Assembly (NCBI RefSeq): GCF_029210495.1
Contig: NZ_JARGDK010000005.1
Location: forward strand, 62,001-126,000
Source of the DNA: Pseudothioclava nitratireducens
GTDB taxonomy: Bacteria > Pseudomonadota > Alphaproteobacteria > Rhodobacterales > Rhodobacteraceae
Direction: 5' to 3'
Length of the DNA stretch: 64,000 nt
The notes under the pieces were generated by a model, which saw only the letters and a list, made by a program, of their open reading frames with translations, made no database searches and was not told the DNA's origin. Position 1 is the stretch's first letter. Every line of letters begins with the position of its first letter. A program made the translations under genes and the position numbers. Of the stretch, positions 1-8,018 are shown in pieces.

Positions 1-94
1 TGACCGAGCCGTCAGCCTGACGGGCAACCTTGCCGCTTTCCAGCGTGAGCGTTTCCTCGCCCCACTGGATGGATTTTTTCGTGATATTGAACAT
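1..94 (-). CDS. pnp: Polynucleotide phosphorylase, 5' end only
   Basis: Only the first 31 codons lie in the window; the gene runs off the left edge. The N-terminus begins [14 protein letters not shown] and continues through [11 protein letters not shown], the well-known opening of alphaproteobacterial PNPase, where the first RNase PH-like core starts. The enzyme degrades RNA 3' to 5' by phosphorolysis and is part of the cytoplasmic degradosome. It is the last gene of a leftward cluster rbfA-truB-rpsO-pnp, but here it is separated from rpsO by a hydroxylase gene. The catalytic parts cannot be checked from this window. Confidence 0.93.
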   Translation of the reverse strand, partial: MFNITKKSIQWGEETLTLESGKVARQADGSV

Positions 95-110
95 CTAGCG
101 TATCCTGTCT

Positions 111-142
111 GGGAGCACCCACGGGCGTATCCCGTGTCTCCC
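111..142 (-). promoter_or_regulatory. Hairpin in the pnp leader
   Basis: An inverted repeat CACGGG-cgtat-CCCGTG (120-136) is extended by GGGA/TCCC at its outer edges, so the transcript leader about 20-50 bases before the pnp start can fold into an imperfect stem. In enterobacteria PNPase autoregulates through a leader stem cut by RNase III; a similar role here is only an inference. It could also be a weak terminator for the upstream hydroxylase gene, although no U-run follows. Confidence 0.3.
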
Positions 143-318
143 GATTTGCATGGCGGCCCCATTGCCGCCGACCCCCTATCCTTTGCATGTGCCCGAGGGT
201 CCGGGGCGTCACGTCACAGATGTGGGGGCCATACAGGAAAACAAGGGGTTTGGGAAGGACGGAGTTGATCCACCCGCCCATGCCCGAAACCGGGGGACGC
301 CCGATATCCCGAGCGCGA

Positions 319-1047
319 TCAGCCTGCGCTTTCACCGCGCTTCATGCCCGGACGCGGCGGCAACCCGTAAGCCTTGCGCGCTGTGACCAACCGCAGGTCC
401 TCCGGGTCCATGCCAAGGCTCAGCATTGTCTCCCGGTCATAGCGACTCTTGGCGACTGCCGGATCGTGCGAGGTCCCGAACAGCCGGTCGATCCAGCCCA
501 TCCCCAGCGAGACATGGAAGGTGGCGTGATGGTCCTGAAAATGATGGGCGAGATGCGTGCGTGTGATGTGCTGCCCGATCCGGCCCTTGGGCACGTTCAG
601 ATGTGCGAGCGTATGGCAGTATTCGTAGAAGGCAAACGCGCTCCCTGAACCAAGGAACAGCGCCACAAAGGACCATAGGAACGCGGCCTGAAGGCCAAGG
701 AAAGGCCAGAGGATCGCGCTATGAAGCGCCACAGAGATCAGCGCGAAGCGAAGCGCATACCAATGGTCGTCTCCGGTGAACAGCTCTGGATCGGTCGGGA
801 ATTCGTGATGGCCGATATGGCTCCGATACAAGTCGTTGAACACGCCTTGGTCGGTCGGCGGCGCGCGATGGAACAGGAAACGGTGCATGACATATTCGAC
901 GAAGAACTGCATCACCACGCCATAGGCGATTGCGAGCAGGAACCAAGGTGTCCAGAACCCGATCATCAGACCCAGCGCCAAGAGCCAGAATGGTGCCAGC
1001 CGATGCAGGCTGCCCATATGGATAAGTACACGCAACGTCGCGATCAT
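319..1047 (-). CDS. Fatty acid hydroxylase / sterol desaturase superfamily membrane protein
   Basis: This 242-residue protein has an integral-membrane di-iron hydroxylase pattern: histidine boxes HRFLFH (near residue 55), HIGHH (near 77), HTLAH (near 145) and a dense C-terminal cluster HLAHHFQDHHATFH (near 165-180). Hydrophobic segments lie at residues 15-50 and 100-140. Such enzymes hydroxylate or desaturate lipid chains using O2; the substrate cannot be told. A good ribosome binding site (AGGGAGGA) precedes the ATG. It is inserted between rpsO and pnp on the same strand, so it is probably co-transcribed with ribosomal genes, which is unusual for a lipid enzyme. Confidence 0.8.
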   Translation of the reverse strand: MIATLRVLIHMGSLHRLAPFWLLALGLMIGFWTPWFLLAIAYGVVMQFFVEYVMHRFLFHRAPPTDQGVFNDLYRSHIGHHEFPTDPELFTGDDHWYALRFALISVALHSAILWPFLGLQAAFLWSFVALFLGSGSAFAFYEYCHTLAHLNVPKGRIGQHITRTHLAHHFQDHHATFHVSLGMGWIDRLFGTSHDPAVAKSRYDRETMLSLGMDPEDLRLVTARKAYGLPPRPGMKRGESAG

Positions 1048-1141
1048 GGCGGTCCTCCCTACCTCCGGATGCAGGCATGATCGTGCGGCCCCGCCCCCCG
1101 TTCGGGCAAGCGAAACCTCGCGTCAGCGTGGGATCGCAACG

Positions 1142-1169
1142 CAAAAGGGGCCGCGTAAGCGACCCCTTC
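1142..1169 (-). terminator. Rho-independent terminator after rpsO
   Basis: On the minus strand AAGGGGTCGC and GCGGCCCCTT form a stem followed by TTTTGCG, just downstream of the rpsO stop. It may partly isolate rpsO from the hydroxylase gene and pnp that follow. Confidence 0.6.
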
Positions 1170-1189
1170 CGAGAAACTGTCTGGCAGTC

Positions 1190-1459
1190 TTAGCGGCGAA
1201 TGCCGAGGCGCTCGATGAGCGACTGGTAACGGCCTTCGTCCTTGCCCTTCAGGTAGTCGAGCAGCTTACGGCGCTGCGCGACGAGCATGAGCAGACCACG
1301 ACGCGAGTGGTTGTCTTTCTTGTGCTCTTTGAAGTGCTCGGTCAGGTTCGTGATACGCTTGGTCAGGATCGCGACTTGCACTTCGGGCGAACCGGTGTCG
1401 CCTTCTTTGGTGCCGTATTCCTTGATGAGCGCGTTCTTGTCTTCGACGGTAATCGACAT
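1190..1459 (-). CDS. rpsO: 30S ribosomal protein S15
   Basis: The 89-residue length is exactly that of bacterial S15 and the sequence shows the family blocks [26 protein letters not shown] and the RRKLLDYLK segment that contacts 16S rRNA helices 20-22. S15 is a primary binding protein of the 30S platform. The ATG is preceded by AGGAGATC. It sits in the usual truB-rpsO-pnp order, though an RTX protein and a DUF1643 protein separate it from truB. Confidence 0.97.
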   Translation of the reverse strand: MSITVEDKNALIKEYGTKEGDTGSPEVQVAILTKRITNLTEHFKEHKKDNHSRRGLLMLVAQRRKLLDYLKGKDEGRYQSLIERLGIRR

Positions 1460-1590
1460 CGGGATCTCCTGTTTTGAGGGTTGGGGCGCAAGCCGGGATG
1501 TCGTCCAGCAAGGTCCATGAGCCGCTGTCGCCAGCGGATGCGCGCGTATAGACGCGAATCGGTGAAAAGAAAAGCGTTTTTGCCCGCCTG

Positions 1591-2577
1591 TCAGAGCTGC
1601 GCAAACTCGGACGGGGTTACCAGAAGGATATCGGCAAGGCTCAGATCGGGGGCGTCGAGCACCTCGGCGAGACGGATGCCGTTAAGCGCGATCCAGGTCG
1701 CGCCCTCGGTCGTGTCGGAGGGTTCGAGCGACAGGTCCGGGGCTTCGGTGCTGTCGGGATCATAGACCACGGCGATCTGGTCCTCTCTCGCATCGAAATC
1801 GGCAATCGTCGCGGGTGCTGCCGGATCGATCCATTCGCCCAAGGCAAACAGATCGCCATCCTCGCCACCGCTGGACCAATCGCCGGAACCCGTCATCAGC
1901 GTGTCCGCCCCCTCGCCACCATTGAGGAAATCGCCTTCACTGGCCGCAGTGGACCCCGATTCCCCTTCTCCGGCAAGCCCATCGAGCCAATCATCGCCCG
2001 CATTGCCGAAGATTTCATCGCGCCCGGCCCCGCCGCTGAGACTGTCATCGCCCGACGCACCGAAAAGCGTGTCATCGCCCGCGCCACCGTCGAGAAGGTC
2101 CGCATCCGCGCCGCCGATCAGGCTATCCGCACCATCCCCGCCCGAGAGCGTATCCGCACCGAATCCGCCCGAAAGATGATCCGCGCCCGCCCCGCCATCG
2201 AGAAGATCGTCGCCATCGCCGCCCGAGAGGCTGTCATCGGCCGCGCCGCCGTCAAGCGTGTCATCGCCCGCGTCGCCCCAAAGCCGGTCGTCGCCGTCAC
2301 CACCATCGAGGACGTCCGCACCCTCAAAGCCGTTGATCTGATCGTCGCCCTCCAGCCCTTCGAGCATATCGTCGAACAGATCGCCCCAAAGGATATCATC
2401 CTCGGCGCTGGGGGCGGCGGAGGCCTCTCGCGGGGGGATTTCATCGCCGGACAGGGGACGGGTAGTGATAGTGTCACCGGGTTCGGGCGCGTCATCGGGC
2501 TCTTCGCTGGGGGTGTCGACGAACCCGGCAGACACGCCGGCGACCAGCAACCCAAGCAGCCCGGACAGCAACCACAT
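1591..2577 (-). CDS. Small RTX (hemolysin-type calcium-binding repeat) protein
   Basis: The 328-residue protein opens with a hydrophobic segment ([16 protein letters not shown], residues 2-17), then an acidic, proline-rich linker, then about a dozen glycine/aspartate nonapeptides of the GGxGxDxLx type (about residues 65-210; for example [17 protein letters not shown]). RTX repeats fold into calcium-binding parallel beta-rolls. Classical RTX proteins are exported by type I secretion through a C-terminal signal; this one has an N-terminal membrane or signal segment instead and no catalytic domain. The C-terminal 110 residues ([13 protein letters not shown]...) resemble the usual end of RTX proteins in this order. 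It lies between DUF1643 and rpsO. Role unknown; probably an anchored or periplasmic calcium-binding protein. Confidence 0.75.
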   Translation of the reverse strand: MWLLSGLLGLLVAGVSAGFVDTPSEEPDDAPEPGDTITTRPLSGDEIPPREASAAPSAEDDILWGDLFDDMLEGLEGDDQINGFEGADVLDGGDGDDRLWGDAGDDTLDGGAADDSLSGGDGDDLLDGGAGADHLSGGFGADTLSGGDGADSLIGGADADLLDGGAGDDTLFGASGDDSLSGGAGRDEIFGNAGDDWLDGLAGEGESGSTAASEGDFLNGGEGADTLMTGSGDWSSGGEDGDLFALGEWIDPAAPATIADFDAREDQIAVVYDPDSTEAPDLSLEPSDTTEGATWIALNGIRLAEVLDAPDLSLADILLVTPSEFAQL

Positions 2578-2694
2578 GACCCGATCCCTTAATCAATTCG
2601 CGCTCAAATGCGCCCCAACATAGGCTCATCCCCGCGAAATCATACGAAAAATCCGCGTGGCCCGCCGGGGTTTTCTGGGGGAGTGGTTAACGCG

Positions 2695-3213
2695 TCAGTC
2701 CCAAAGCTCTGGCTGGCGGTCGTAACCGATATAGAGCGGGTGCTTGGGCGCGCCCGCCTTGGTGAGGCCAAGGTGATAGAGATCACGGCGCGACCCGCGC
2801 AGCAGCGCCTCGACGGCGGCGCCCCGATCGAGATGCGCGCCATGCGCGCCCCAGGCACAGACGATCCGGTCCTGCGGCCCCGCCACCCAGTCGAGCGAGC
2901 CGAGAATGGCCGCGTCGTTTTCGGGGCCGACGGGATCGGGCTGCGCGCGCATCACCTTGGGGTCGGTCGCGCGATAGGCGAAGATATTGGTCACCCGAAA
3001 CGCGCCGAAGCCGAGCGCGCGGGCGCGGCGCTCGCAACGCTCGACGGTGGGGTCGTTTTGCACCTCGGTGGCGGTCGAAGGGTTGAGCATGATGAACAGG
3101 GCGCGCGGTGCATTCACATCCCAGACCCGCGTGAGCAGGTAGCGATAGGCCTCGCAATCCGAGTAGACCGCGACCGAAGGCGCGTCGCCCTTGATATGTT
3201 CGCGCGTGATCAT
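2695..3213 (-). CDS. DUF1643 domain protein
   Basis: The 172-residue protein contains the DUF1643 signature FIMLNPSTATE near residue 40, followed by NDPTVERC and NIFAYRATDP, and a C-terminal block HPLYI. The family is widespread, often beside phage or accessory genes, and has no established function. A TTG codon three residues upstream is an alternative start, but the ATG at 3213 is preferred. It follows truB on the same strand after about 110 bases. Confidence 0.82.
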   Translation of the reverse strand: MITREHIKGDAPSVAVYSDCEAYRYLLTRVWDVNAPRALFIMLNPSTATEVQNDPTVERCERRARALGFGAFRVTNIFAYRATDPKVMRAQPDPVGPENDAAILGSLDWVAGPQDRIVCAWGAHGAHLDRGAAVEALLRGSRRDLYHLGLTKAGAPKHPLYIGYDRQPELWD

Positions 3214-3324
3214 GCCGCCCAACCCCCGAAAATCGAAATCCAGCTTTCAGCCAGCTTTGCGCTGGTTTTCATACAGATTTGTTTCCGGGTTGGCGAGGCT
3301 TGCGCCGGACGGGGTGCGCGCCGA

Positions 3325-4227
3325 TCAAAGGTTGAAGACGCGGGAGGGGTGCAGCTCGCCAGAACGGTAGACACCGACCGCGACCGGCTTGCCCTCGAAA
3401 CTGGCCCAGGCCTCATCGCCCCATTCGACATCGGCACCGATGACCATGCCGGGATTGCCGTTCTTCAGGCGCTGCGCGCCCTCGGCGGTCGCGCGCAGTT
3501 CGGGCAGGTCGTCTAGGCCAAGCTCAAGCGGCAGGAGCCGCGCGTCGAGATCAGGGGTTTTCGCCAGCGCGTCGATCTCGTCGAGGCTGATCCCGTCAGC
3601 CGCCTCGAACGGACCCGACCATTCGCGGCGCAGCCAGAGCACATGGCCAAGGCAGCCCAGCGCCCGGCCCAGATCGCGCGCGATGGAGCGCACGTAGCCA
3701 CCCTTGCCGCAGACGAGTTCCAGCTCGACCGTATCGGCATCGACGCGGGCGATCATCTCGAGGCTTTCAACATAAAGCGGGCGCGCGGCCAGCTCCATCT
3801 CCTCGCCCGCGCGGGCCAGCGCATAGGCGCGCTCGCCATCGACCTTGACGGCGGAGAATTGCGGGGGGACCTGTTCGATATCGCCGATGAACGGGCCCAG
3901 CGCCGCGCGGATCGCGTCATCCGAGGGGCGTTGATCCGAGGTCTCGATCACCTCGCCCTCGGCATCGTCGGTATTGGTGGCCGCGCCGAGGCGCACCTGA
4001 AAGCGGTAGCATTTGAGCGCATCGGTGATGTAGGGCACGGTCTTGGTCGCCTCGCCCAGCGCCACGGCGAGAACGCCCGTCGCTGCCGGATCGAGCGTGC
4101 CCGCATGGCCCGCCTTCTTCGCGTCGAGCGCCCAGCGGACCTTATTCACGACCGAGGTTGAGGTCACGCCCGCCGGTTTGTCGACGATCAGCCAGCCGGA
4201 AATGTCGCGTCCCTTTTTGCGTGCCAT
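3325..4227 (-). CDS. truB: tRNA pseudouridine(55) synthase
   Basis: TruB isomerises U55 in the T-loop of tRNAs. The 300-residue protein begins with [13 protein letters not shown], carries the catalytic aspartate in [14 protein letters not shown] (near residue 45) and the KCYRF and FSAVKVDG blocks of the family, then a [11 protein letters not shown] segment. Length is normal. It lies downstream of rbfA in the conserved rbfA-truB order, but a phosphodiester glycosidase-like gene has come between the two. Confidence 0.96.
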   Translation of the reverse strand: MARKKGRDISGWLIVDKPAGVTSTSVVNKVRWALDAKKAGHAGTLDPAATGVLAVALGEATKTVPYITDALKCYRFQVRLGAATNTDDAEGEVIETSDQRPSDDAIRAALGPFIGDIEQVPPQFSAVKVDGERAYALARAGEEMELAARPLYVESLEMIARVDADTVELELVCGKGGYVRSIARDLGRALGCLGHVLWLRREWSGPFEAADGISLDEIDALAKTPDLDARLLPLELGLDDLPELRATAEGAQRLKNGNPGMVIGADVEWGDEAWASFEGKPVAVGVYRSGELHPSRVFNL

Positions 4228-4278
4228 GATGCCCTCTCTGGATACAGGCGGCGGGCCTAGCGCAAGGCGGCGCGCGGG

Positions 4279-5007
4279 TCAATCGCGGGTGACGAGGCCG
4301 ATGATCGGACCCATCGGCAGCCCGAGATCGGCGCGGTTCTGCGCGGGGATGACGAGGCGCGAGATCGAGCCGTCGAGATAGAGCGCGTCGGGTGTGCCGA
4401 GTTCGTCGCGGAAGAGGCGCGCGAAATGGTGGAAGGTGACGGGTTCGTTCGAGATCGCAAACCAAGCGGTCTGGCCGTCGGCGCTGACGCCCACGCCATT
4501 GCGGATATTGAGTGAGTCGGAGTCGGGCAGAAACTTGGGGTGCAACGCGCCGTCGATCACCAGCATCGGACCGGATTGGGTGGCGTTGGTACAGGCGGGC
4601 GGGGCGTCCGCGAAGGCGCGGCTTTCGATGACGCTGAGCGTATCGGCCATGCAGAACACCCCGTTCGGCAAGAGACCGAAATTGCCCGGCCCTTCGGTGG
4701 TGACGATCGGGTGATGCTCGGTCCCGTTTTCGATATAAAGCCCGACAGGCAGGCGATCCGGGTGATACATCCCCGCATTCATCGCGAAACTCAGGCTCTC
4801 ACCGGGGGCGAGTTGGTCAAGCAGCCGCTCGGGCGTGCCGATCAGCGCGCCCTCCGGGTCGTGGAGCCAAAGCCGCAGATCGTCGCCCGCCTGCGCCTCG
4901 CAGACGGTGAAAGAGGCTTCGTCGAAAAACAGATCGCGGCAGGGGTCTGCCACGGCGGGCGCGGCGAGACAGACGAAAAACGCCGCCTTAAAGATCGTCG
5001 TCTTCAT
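4279..5007 (-). CDS. Exported phosphodiester glycosidase-like protein
   Basis: With the start at [20 protein letters not shown] the protein is 242 residues with a clear Sec signal peptide cleaved near residue 20. The body shows the fold signature of the NAGPA / phosphodiester glycosidase family: [11 protein letters not shown], then [18 protein letters not shown] and RNGVGVS, and YLDGS near the C-terminus. Family members cleave sugar phosphodiesters or remain uncharacterised; the substrate is unknown. Its start overlaps the end of rbfA by 20 bases, which suggests translational coupling. A longer reading upstream has no signal peptide and is rejected. Confidence 0.78.
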   Translation of the reverse strand: MKTTIFKAAFFVCLAAPAVADPCRDLFFDEASFTVCEAQAGDDLRLWLHDPEGALIGTPERLLDQLAPGESLSFAMNAGMYHPDRLPVGLYIENGTEHHPIVTTEGPGNFGLLPNGVFCMADTLSVIESRAFADAPPACTNATQSGPMLVIDGALHPKFLPDSDSLNIRNGVGVSADGQTAWFAISNEPVTFHHFARLFRDELGTPDALYLDGSISRLVIPAQNRADLGLPMGPIIGLVTRD

Positions 5008-5410
5008 CGTCTTCGGGCTGCGCAATGTCGCGCTGCACCTTCTCATCCGAGAACATGCGACGGGTCTCGTCGAGGCGGTCGAAGGTCTCATCCAGACGGA
5101 ACCGCAGTTCGGGCGCGAATTTCAGCGTGAGGTGCTTGGACACAAGATGGCGCAGTTCGCCCTTGTTGCGCGCCAGCGCCTTGATCAGCTCTTCGCCACC
5201 CTGCCCGCCCAAAGGCGCAACATAGGCCGTCGCCACCTTGAGATCGGGGGAGGTGCGCACTTCGCCCACCGTGACGGACACGCGCTGCAGGTCCGGGTCA
5301 TGCACATCGCCGCGCATCAGCACATCCGAAAGGGTGCGCCGGATCAGTTCGCCGACGCGAAGCTGGCGCTGCGAGGGGCCTTCGCCCGAATGGAAGCGGT
5401 TCTTTGCCAT
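4988..5410 (-). CDS. rbfA: 30S ribosome-binding factor A
   Basis: RbfA helps mature the 5' end of 16S rRNA and supports growth in the cold. The 140-residue protein has the KH-like family pattern: [17 protein letters not shown] near the start, [19 protein letters not shown] in the middle and [14 protein letters not shown] near residue 110. The ATG at 5410 gives the family N-terminus MAKNRFHSG; a longer ORF extends into dapB's promoter region and is not real. It is divergent from dapB, about 100 bases away, and heads the truB-rpsO-pnp cluster. Confidence 0.95.
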   Translation of the reverse strand: MAKNRFHSGEGPSQRQLRVGELIRRTLSDVLMRGDVHDPDLQRVSVTVGEVRTSPDLKVATAYVAPLGGQGGEELIKALARNKGELRHLVSKHLTLKFAPELRFRLDETFDRLDETRRMFSDEKVQRDIAQPEDDEDDDL

Positions 5411-5507
5411 GGCCCGCACATAGTGCTTTCGCGCGCGCCCCGCAACGGGGGCTTTGCCAAATGCGCAAATCGCCGCTAAGCAAGGCGCCGCAAGACAGGA
5501 GAGTGAG

Positions 5508-6317
5508 ATGAGCGATCTGCCGGGTATCGTGATTACGGGCGTGTCGGGCCGGATGGGCCAGATGCTGGTGCAAACCGTGCGGGCCTCGGACAAGGCGCGG
5601 CTGGTGGGCGCGGTGGAACGCGCGGGTCATGACTGGGTCGGGCGCGATCTGGGCGCCTGCATGGGCGGCCCCGAACTCGGCATCACCGTCACCGACGACC
5701 CGCTCGAAGCCTTTGCCAAAGCGCAGGCCGTGATCGACTTCACCGCCCCTGCCGCCACGCTCGAATTCGCCAAACTCGCGGCACAGGCGCGCTGCGTCCA
5801 TGTGATCGGCACGACCGGGTTCGAGCCCGCGCAGCTCGAAGCGCTCAAACCCGCCGCGCGCCACGCGGTCCTGATCCGCGCGGGCAACATGTCGCTTGGC
5901 GTGAACCTGCTGACGCAACTCACCAAAAAGGTAGCCCAGGCACTCGATGCCGATTGGGATATCGAGGTGATCGAGGCCCATCACAACAAGAAGGTTGACG
6001 CACCGTCGGGCACCGCGCTGATGCTTGGCCAAGCCGCCGCCGAGGGTCGCGGCATCGCGCTCGAAGAGAACACGGAATCGGGCCGCGACGGCATCACCGG
6101 CGCCCGCAAACCCGGTGCCATCGGCTTCTCGGCCATCCGCGGCGGCGATATCGTCGGCGAGCATGATGTGCTCTTCGCGGGCATGGGCGAGCGGATCATC
6201 CTGCGCCATGTCGCCACCGACCGGGCGATCTTCGCGCGCGGCGCGCTCAAGGCCGCGCTCTGGGGGCAAACGCAAAAGCCCGGCGCTTACGACATGATCG
6301 ACGTGCTCGGGCTCTGA
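5508..6317 (+). CDS. dapB: 4-hydroxy-tetrahydrodipicolinate reductase
   Basis: DapB makes tetrahydrodipicolinate for lysine and meso-diaminopimelate synthesis. The 269 residues carry the NAD(P)-binding loop [12 protein letters not shown] near residue 10, the GTTGF motif, and the substrate motif [16 protein letters not shown] (near residue 160) with the catalytic histidine pair and lysine. The ATG at 5508 has AGGAGAG upstream. The later pathway gene dapD is also in this window (46235) but in a separate unit. Confidence 0.96.
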   Translation: MSDLPGIVITGVSGRMGQMLVQTVRASDKARLVGAVERAGHDWVGRDLGACMGGPELGITVTDDPLEAFAKAQAVIDFTAPAATLEFAKLAAQARCVHVIGTTGFEPAQLEALKPAARHAVLIRAGNMSLGVNLLTQLTKKVAQALDADWDIEVIEAHHNKKVDAPSGTALMLGQAAAEGRGIALEENTESGRDGITGARKPGAIGFSAIRGGDIVGEHDVLFAGMGERIILRHVATDRAIFARGALKAALWGQTQKPGAYDMIDVLGL

Positions 6318-6320
6318 GCC

Positions 6321-6373
6321 CCTTCATTCTGCCGGAAATATCCCGGGGGTCCGGGGGCAGCGCCCCCGGCCTC
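6321..6373 (+). repeat. GC-rich extragenic palindrome, copy 1
   Basis: After dapB the sequence runs cattctgcc-GAAATAT-CCCGGGGG and then the perfect palindrome CCGGGGGCAGCGCCCCCGG. Closely related blocks follow other genes in the window (18838, 30171 in reverse, 53813, 55168). It can form a strong stem and probably also serves as a terminator between dapB and the convergent DUF1674 gene. Confidence 0.65.
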
Positions 6374-6387
6374 ACCGCCTGAGCGAC

Positions 6388-6567
6388 TCAGAAGTCGATG
6401 GCGATGCCTTTTTTCTCCCAATCGCCGAACCGCACGGGCTCGGGGCCATCGCGCCCCCCCAGTTCGGTCGGCAATTCCATCTCGGCCGCCTGTTTGCGGC
6501 GCGCCTCGGCCTCGGCCAGCGCGCGTTGCGCGGCGGGGGGCAGGTCTTTGCGGGTCTCGTCGGACAT
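6388..6567 (-). CDS. DUF1674 / SDHAF4-like small protein
   Basis: With the start at MSDETRKDL the protein has 59 residues and ends with the DUF1674 signature ELGGRDGPEPVRFGDWEKKGIAIDF-like block (GPEPVRFGDWEKKG, then the terminal DF). The family is the bacterial counterpart of the succinate dehydrogenase assembly factor SDHAF4; in bacteria the role is less well established. Upstream residues in a longer reading have no family match. It is divergent from rsmB, about 75 bases away. Confidence 0.83.
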   Translation of the reverse strand: MSDETRKDLPPAAQRALAEAEARRKQAAEMELPTELGGRDGPEPVRFGDWEKKGIAIDF

Positions 6568-6643
6568 GCGGGGATTCCTTGTCTCGGGCCGGGCCATGAT
6601 ATAGGGCCAAGGCCAAACCGGAACAAGATAAAGGGCCGCAGCC

Positions 6644-7915
6644 ATGGCCAGACCCGACCCCGCGCGGCGCGCAGCCCTTGGCCTGATCGTCGGCGTGACC
6701 GAAGATCACGAGACCATCGCGGATCAGATCGCGGCGGATGCGCTGGACGGGCTGGAGCCGAATGAGCGCGCCCGCGCGCAGCGTCTGGCGCTGAGCACGC
6801 TGCGCCATCTCGCGCAGGCCGATGCGATGCTGAAACCCTATTTGCGCAAGCGCCCGCCCGCCGATCTGATCGCGCTGCTGCGGTTGGCGACCGTCGAGCT
6901 CTGTGCCGATGGGGCCGCGCCGCATGGGGTCGTGGATGCGGCGGTGACGCTCGCACGCTCGGGCGGCAAGAAGACGGGCAGTTTCGCGGGGCTCATCAAT
7001 GCGGTTCTGCGCAAGGTTTCCGAGGATCGCGCGCGCTGGGAGACACTGCCGCCGCCCGCGCTGCCGGGCTGGCTGCGGGGGCGCTTGATGTCGGCCTATG
7101 GCAAGCAGGCCGTGCAGGCGATGGAGGCCGCGCATCTGGCAGGCGCGCCGCTCGATCTTTCGCTGAAAGCGGCGGATACCGATCTGGCCGAGGCTTTGGG
7201 GGCGGAAGTTCTGCCCACCGGGTCCTTGCGGATTGGCGGGCGGGTGCAGGTCTCGGGGCTTCCGGGCTTCGAAGCGGGCGACTGGTGGGTGCAGGATGCG
7301 GCGGCGGCCTTGGCGGCGAAGCTTTTGGCGCCTCAGCCGGGCGAGTCGGTTCTGGACCTTTGTGCGGCGCCCGGTGGTAAGAGCCTGCAACTGGCGGCGG
7401 CGGGGGCCCGCGTGACGGCGCTTGATATTTCGCCCGCACGAATGGCGCGGATCGAAGAAAACCTCGCGCGCACCGGGCTGGAGGCCGAGTTGGTGGTGGC
7501 GGATGCGCTGGATTGGCAACCCGAAGCGCCGTTCGACGCGATTCTGCTCGACGCGCCGTGTTCGGCCACGGGAACGATCCGGCGGCACCCAGATTTGCCG
7601 TTTGTGAAATCGGCGGCGGGGATCAAGGAACTCTTCGCGCTGCAAGAGGCGTTGCTGGAGCGTGCGCTGGGCTGGCTGAAGCCCGGCGGGCGGCTGGTCT
7701 ATTGCACCTGTAGCCTTTTGCCCGAAGAGGGCGAGGCGCAGATCAAGGCGGCGCTGGAACGCGACCCTGCCTTGCGTGTGGTGCCTGCGGCGGCGGATTG
7801 GGTTGAGCCGGGCTGGCAGAGCCCCGAGGGCGGGTTGCGGCTGCGGCCCGATTTCTGGGCGGATCGTGGCGGCATGGACGGGTTCTATATCGCGCGTCTG
7901 GAGCGGGCGGCGTGA
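6644..7915 (+). CDS. rsmB: 16S rRNA (cytosine-5) methyltransferase, RsmB/Sun family
   Basis: The 423-residue protein has an N-terminal NusB-like helical domain (about 1-140) and a C-terminal Rossmann methyltransferase: SAM loop LDLCAAPGGKSLQLA (near residue 240), DAPCSATGTIRRHPDL (near 300) and the catalytic CTCSLLPEEGE (near 355). This layout is that of RsmB, which methylates C967 of 16S rRNA. Position specificity is inferred from the family. A heparinase-like gene and purH follow on the same strand. Confidence 0.9.
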   Translation: MARPDPARRAALGLIVGVTEDHETIADQIAADALDGLEPNERARAQRLALSTLRHLAQADAMLKPYLRKRPPADLIALLRLATVELCADGAAPHGVVDAAVTLARSGGKKTGSFAGLINAVLRKVSEDRARWETLPPPALPGWLRGRLMSAYGKQAVQAMEAAHLAGAPLDLSLKAADTDLAEALGAEVLPTGSLRIGGRVQVSGLPGFEAGDWWVQDAAAALAAKLLAPQPGESVLDLCAAPGGKSLQLAAAGARVTALDISPARMARIEENLARTGLEAELVVADALDWQPEAPFDAILLDAPCSATGTIRRHPDLPFVKSAAGIKELFALQEALLERALGWLKPGGRLVYCTCSLLPEEGEAQIKAALERDPALRVVPAAADWVEPGWQSPEGGLRLRPDFWADRGGMDGFYIARLERAA

Positions 7916-8018
7916 CGCCGCGCGGGCCAATTCACCGGTGACAGGGCCGGGGGCGCGGACTATGGTGCGCGCCTGACGAGAGGCGTGAAGCACAAGGGCG
8001 GGACAACCCGGCGGGCGA

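Noticed and set aside
1900-2400. Periodic DNA repeat in the RTX gene as a tandem repeat or CRISPR-like locus
   Set aside because: The 27-base periodicity simply reflects the nine-residue RTX protein repeats.
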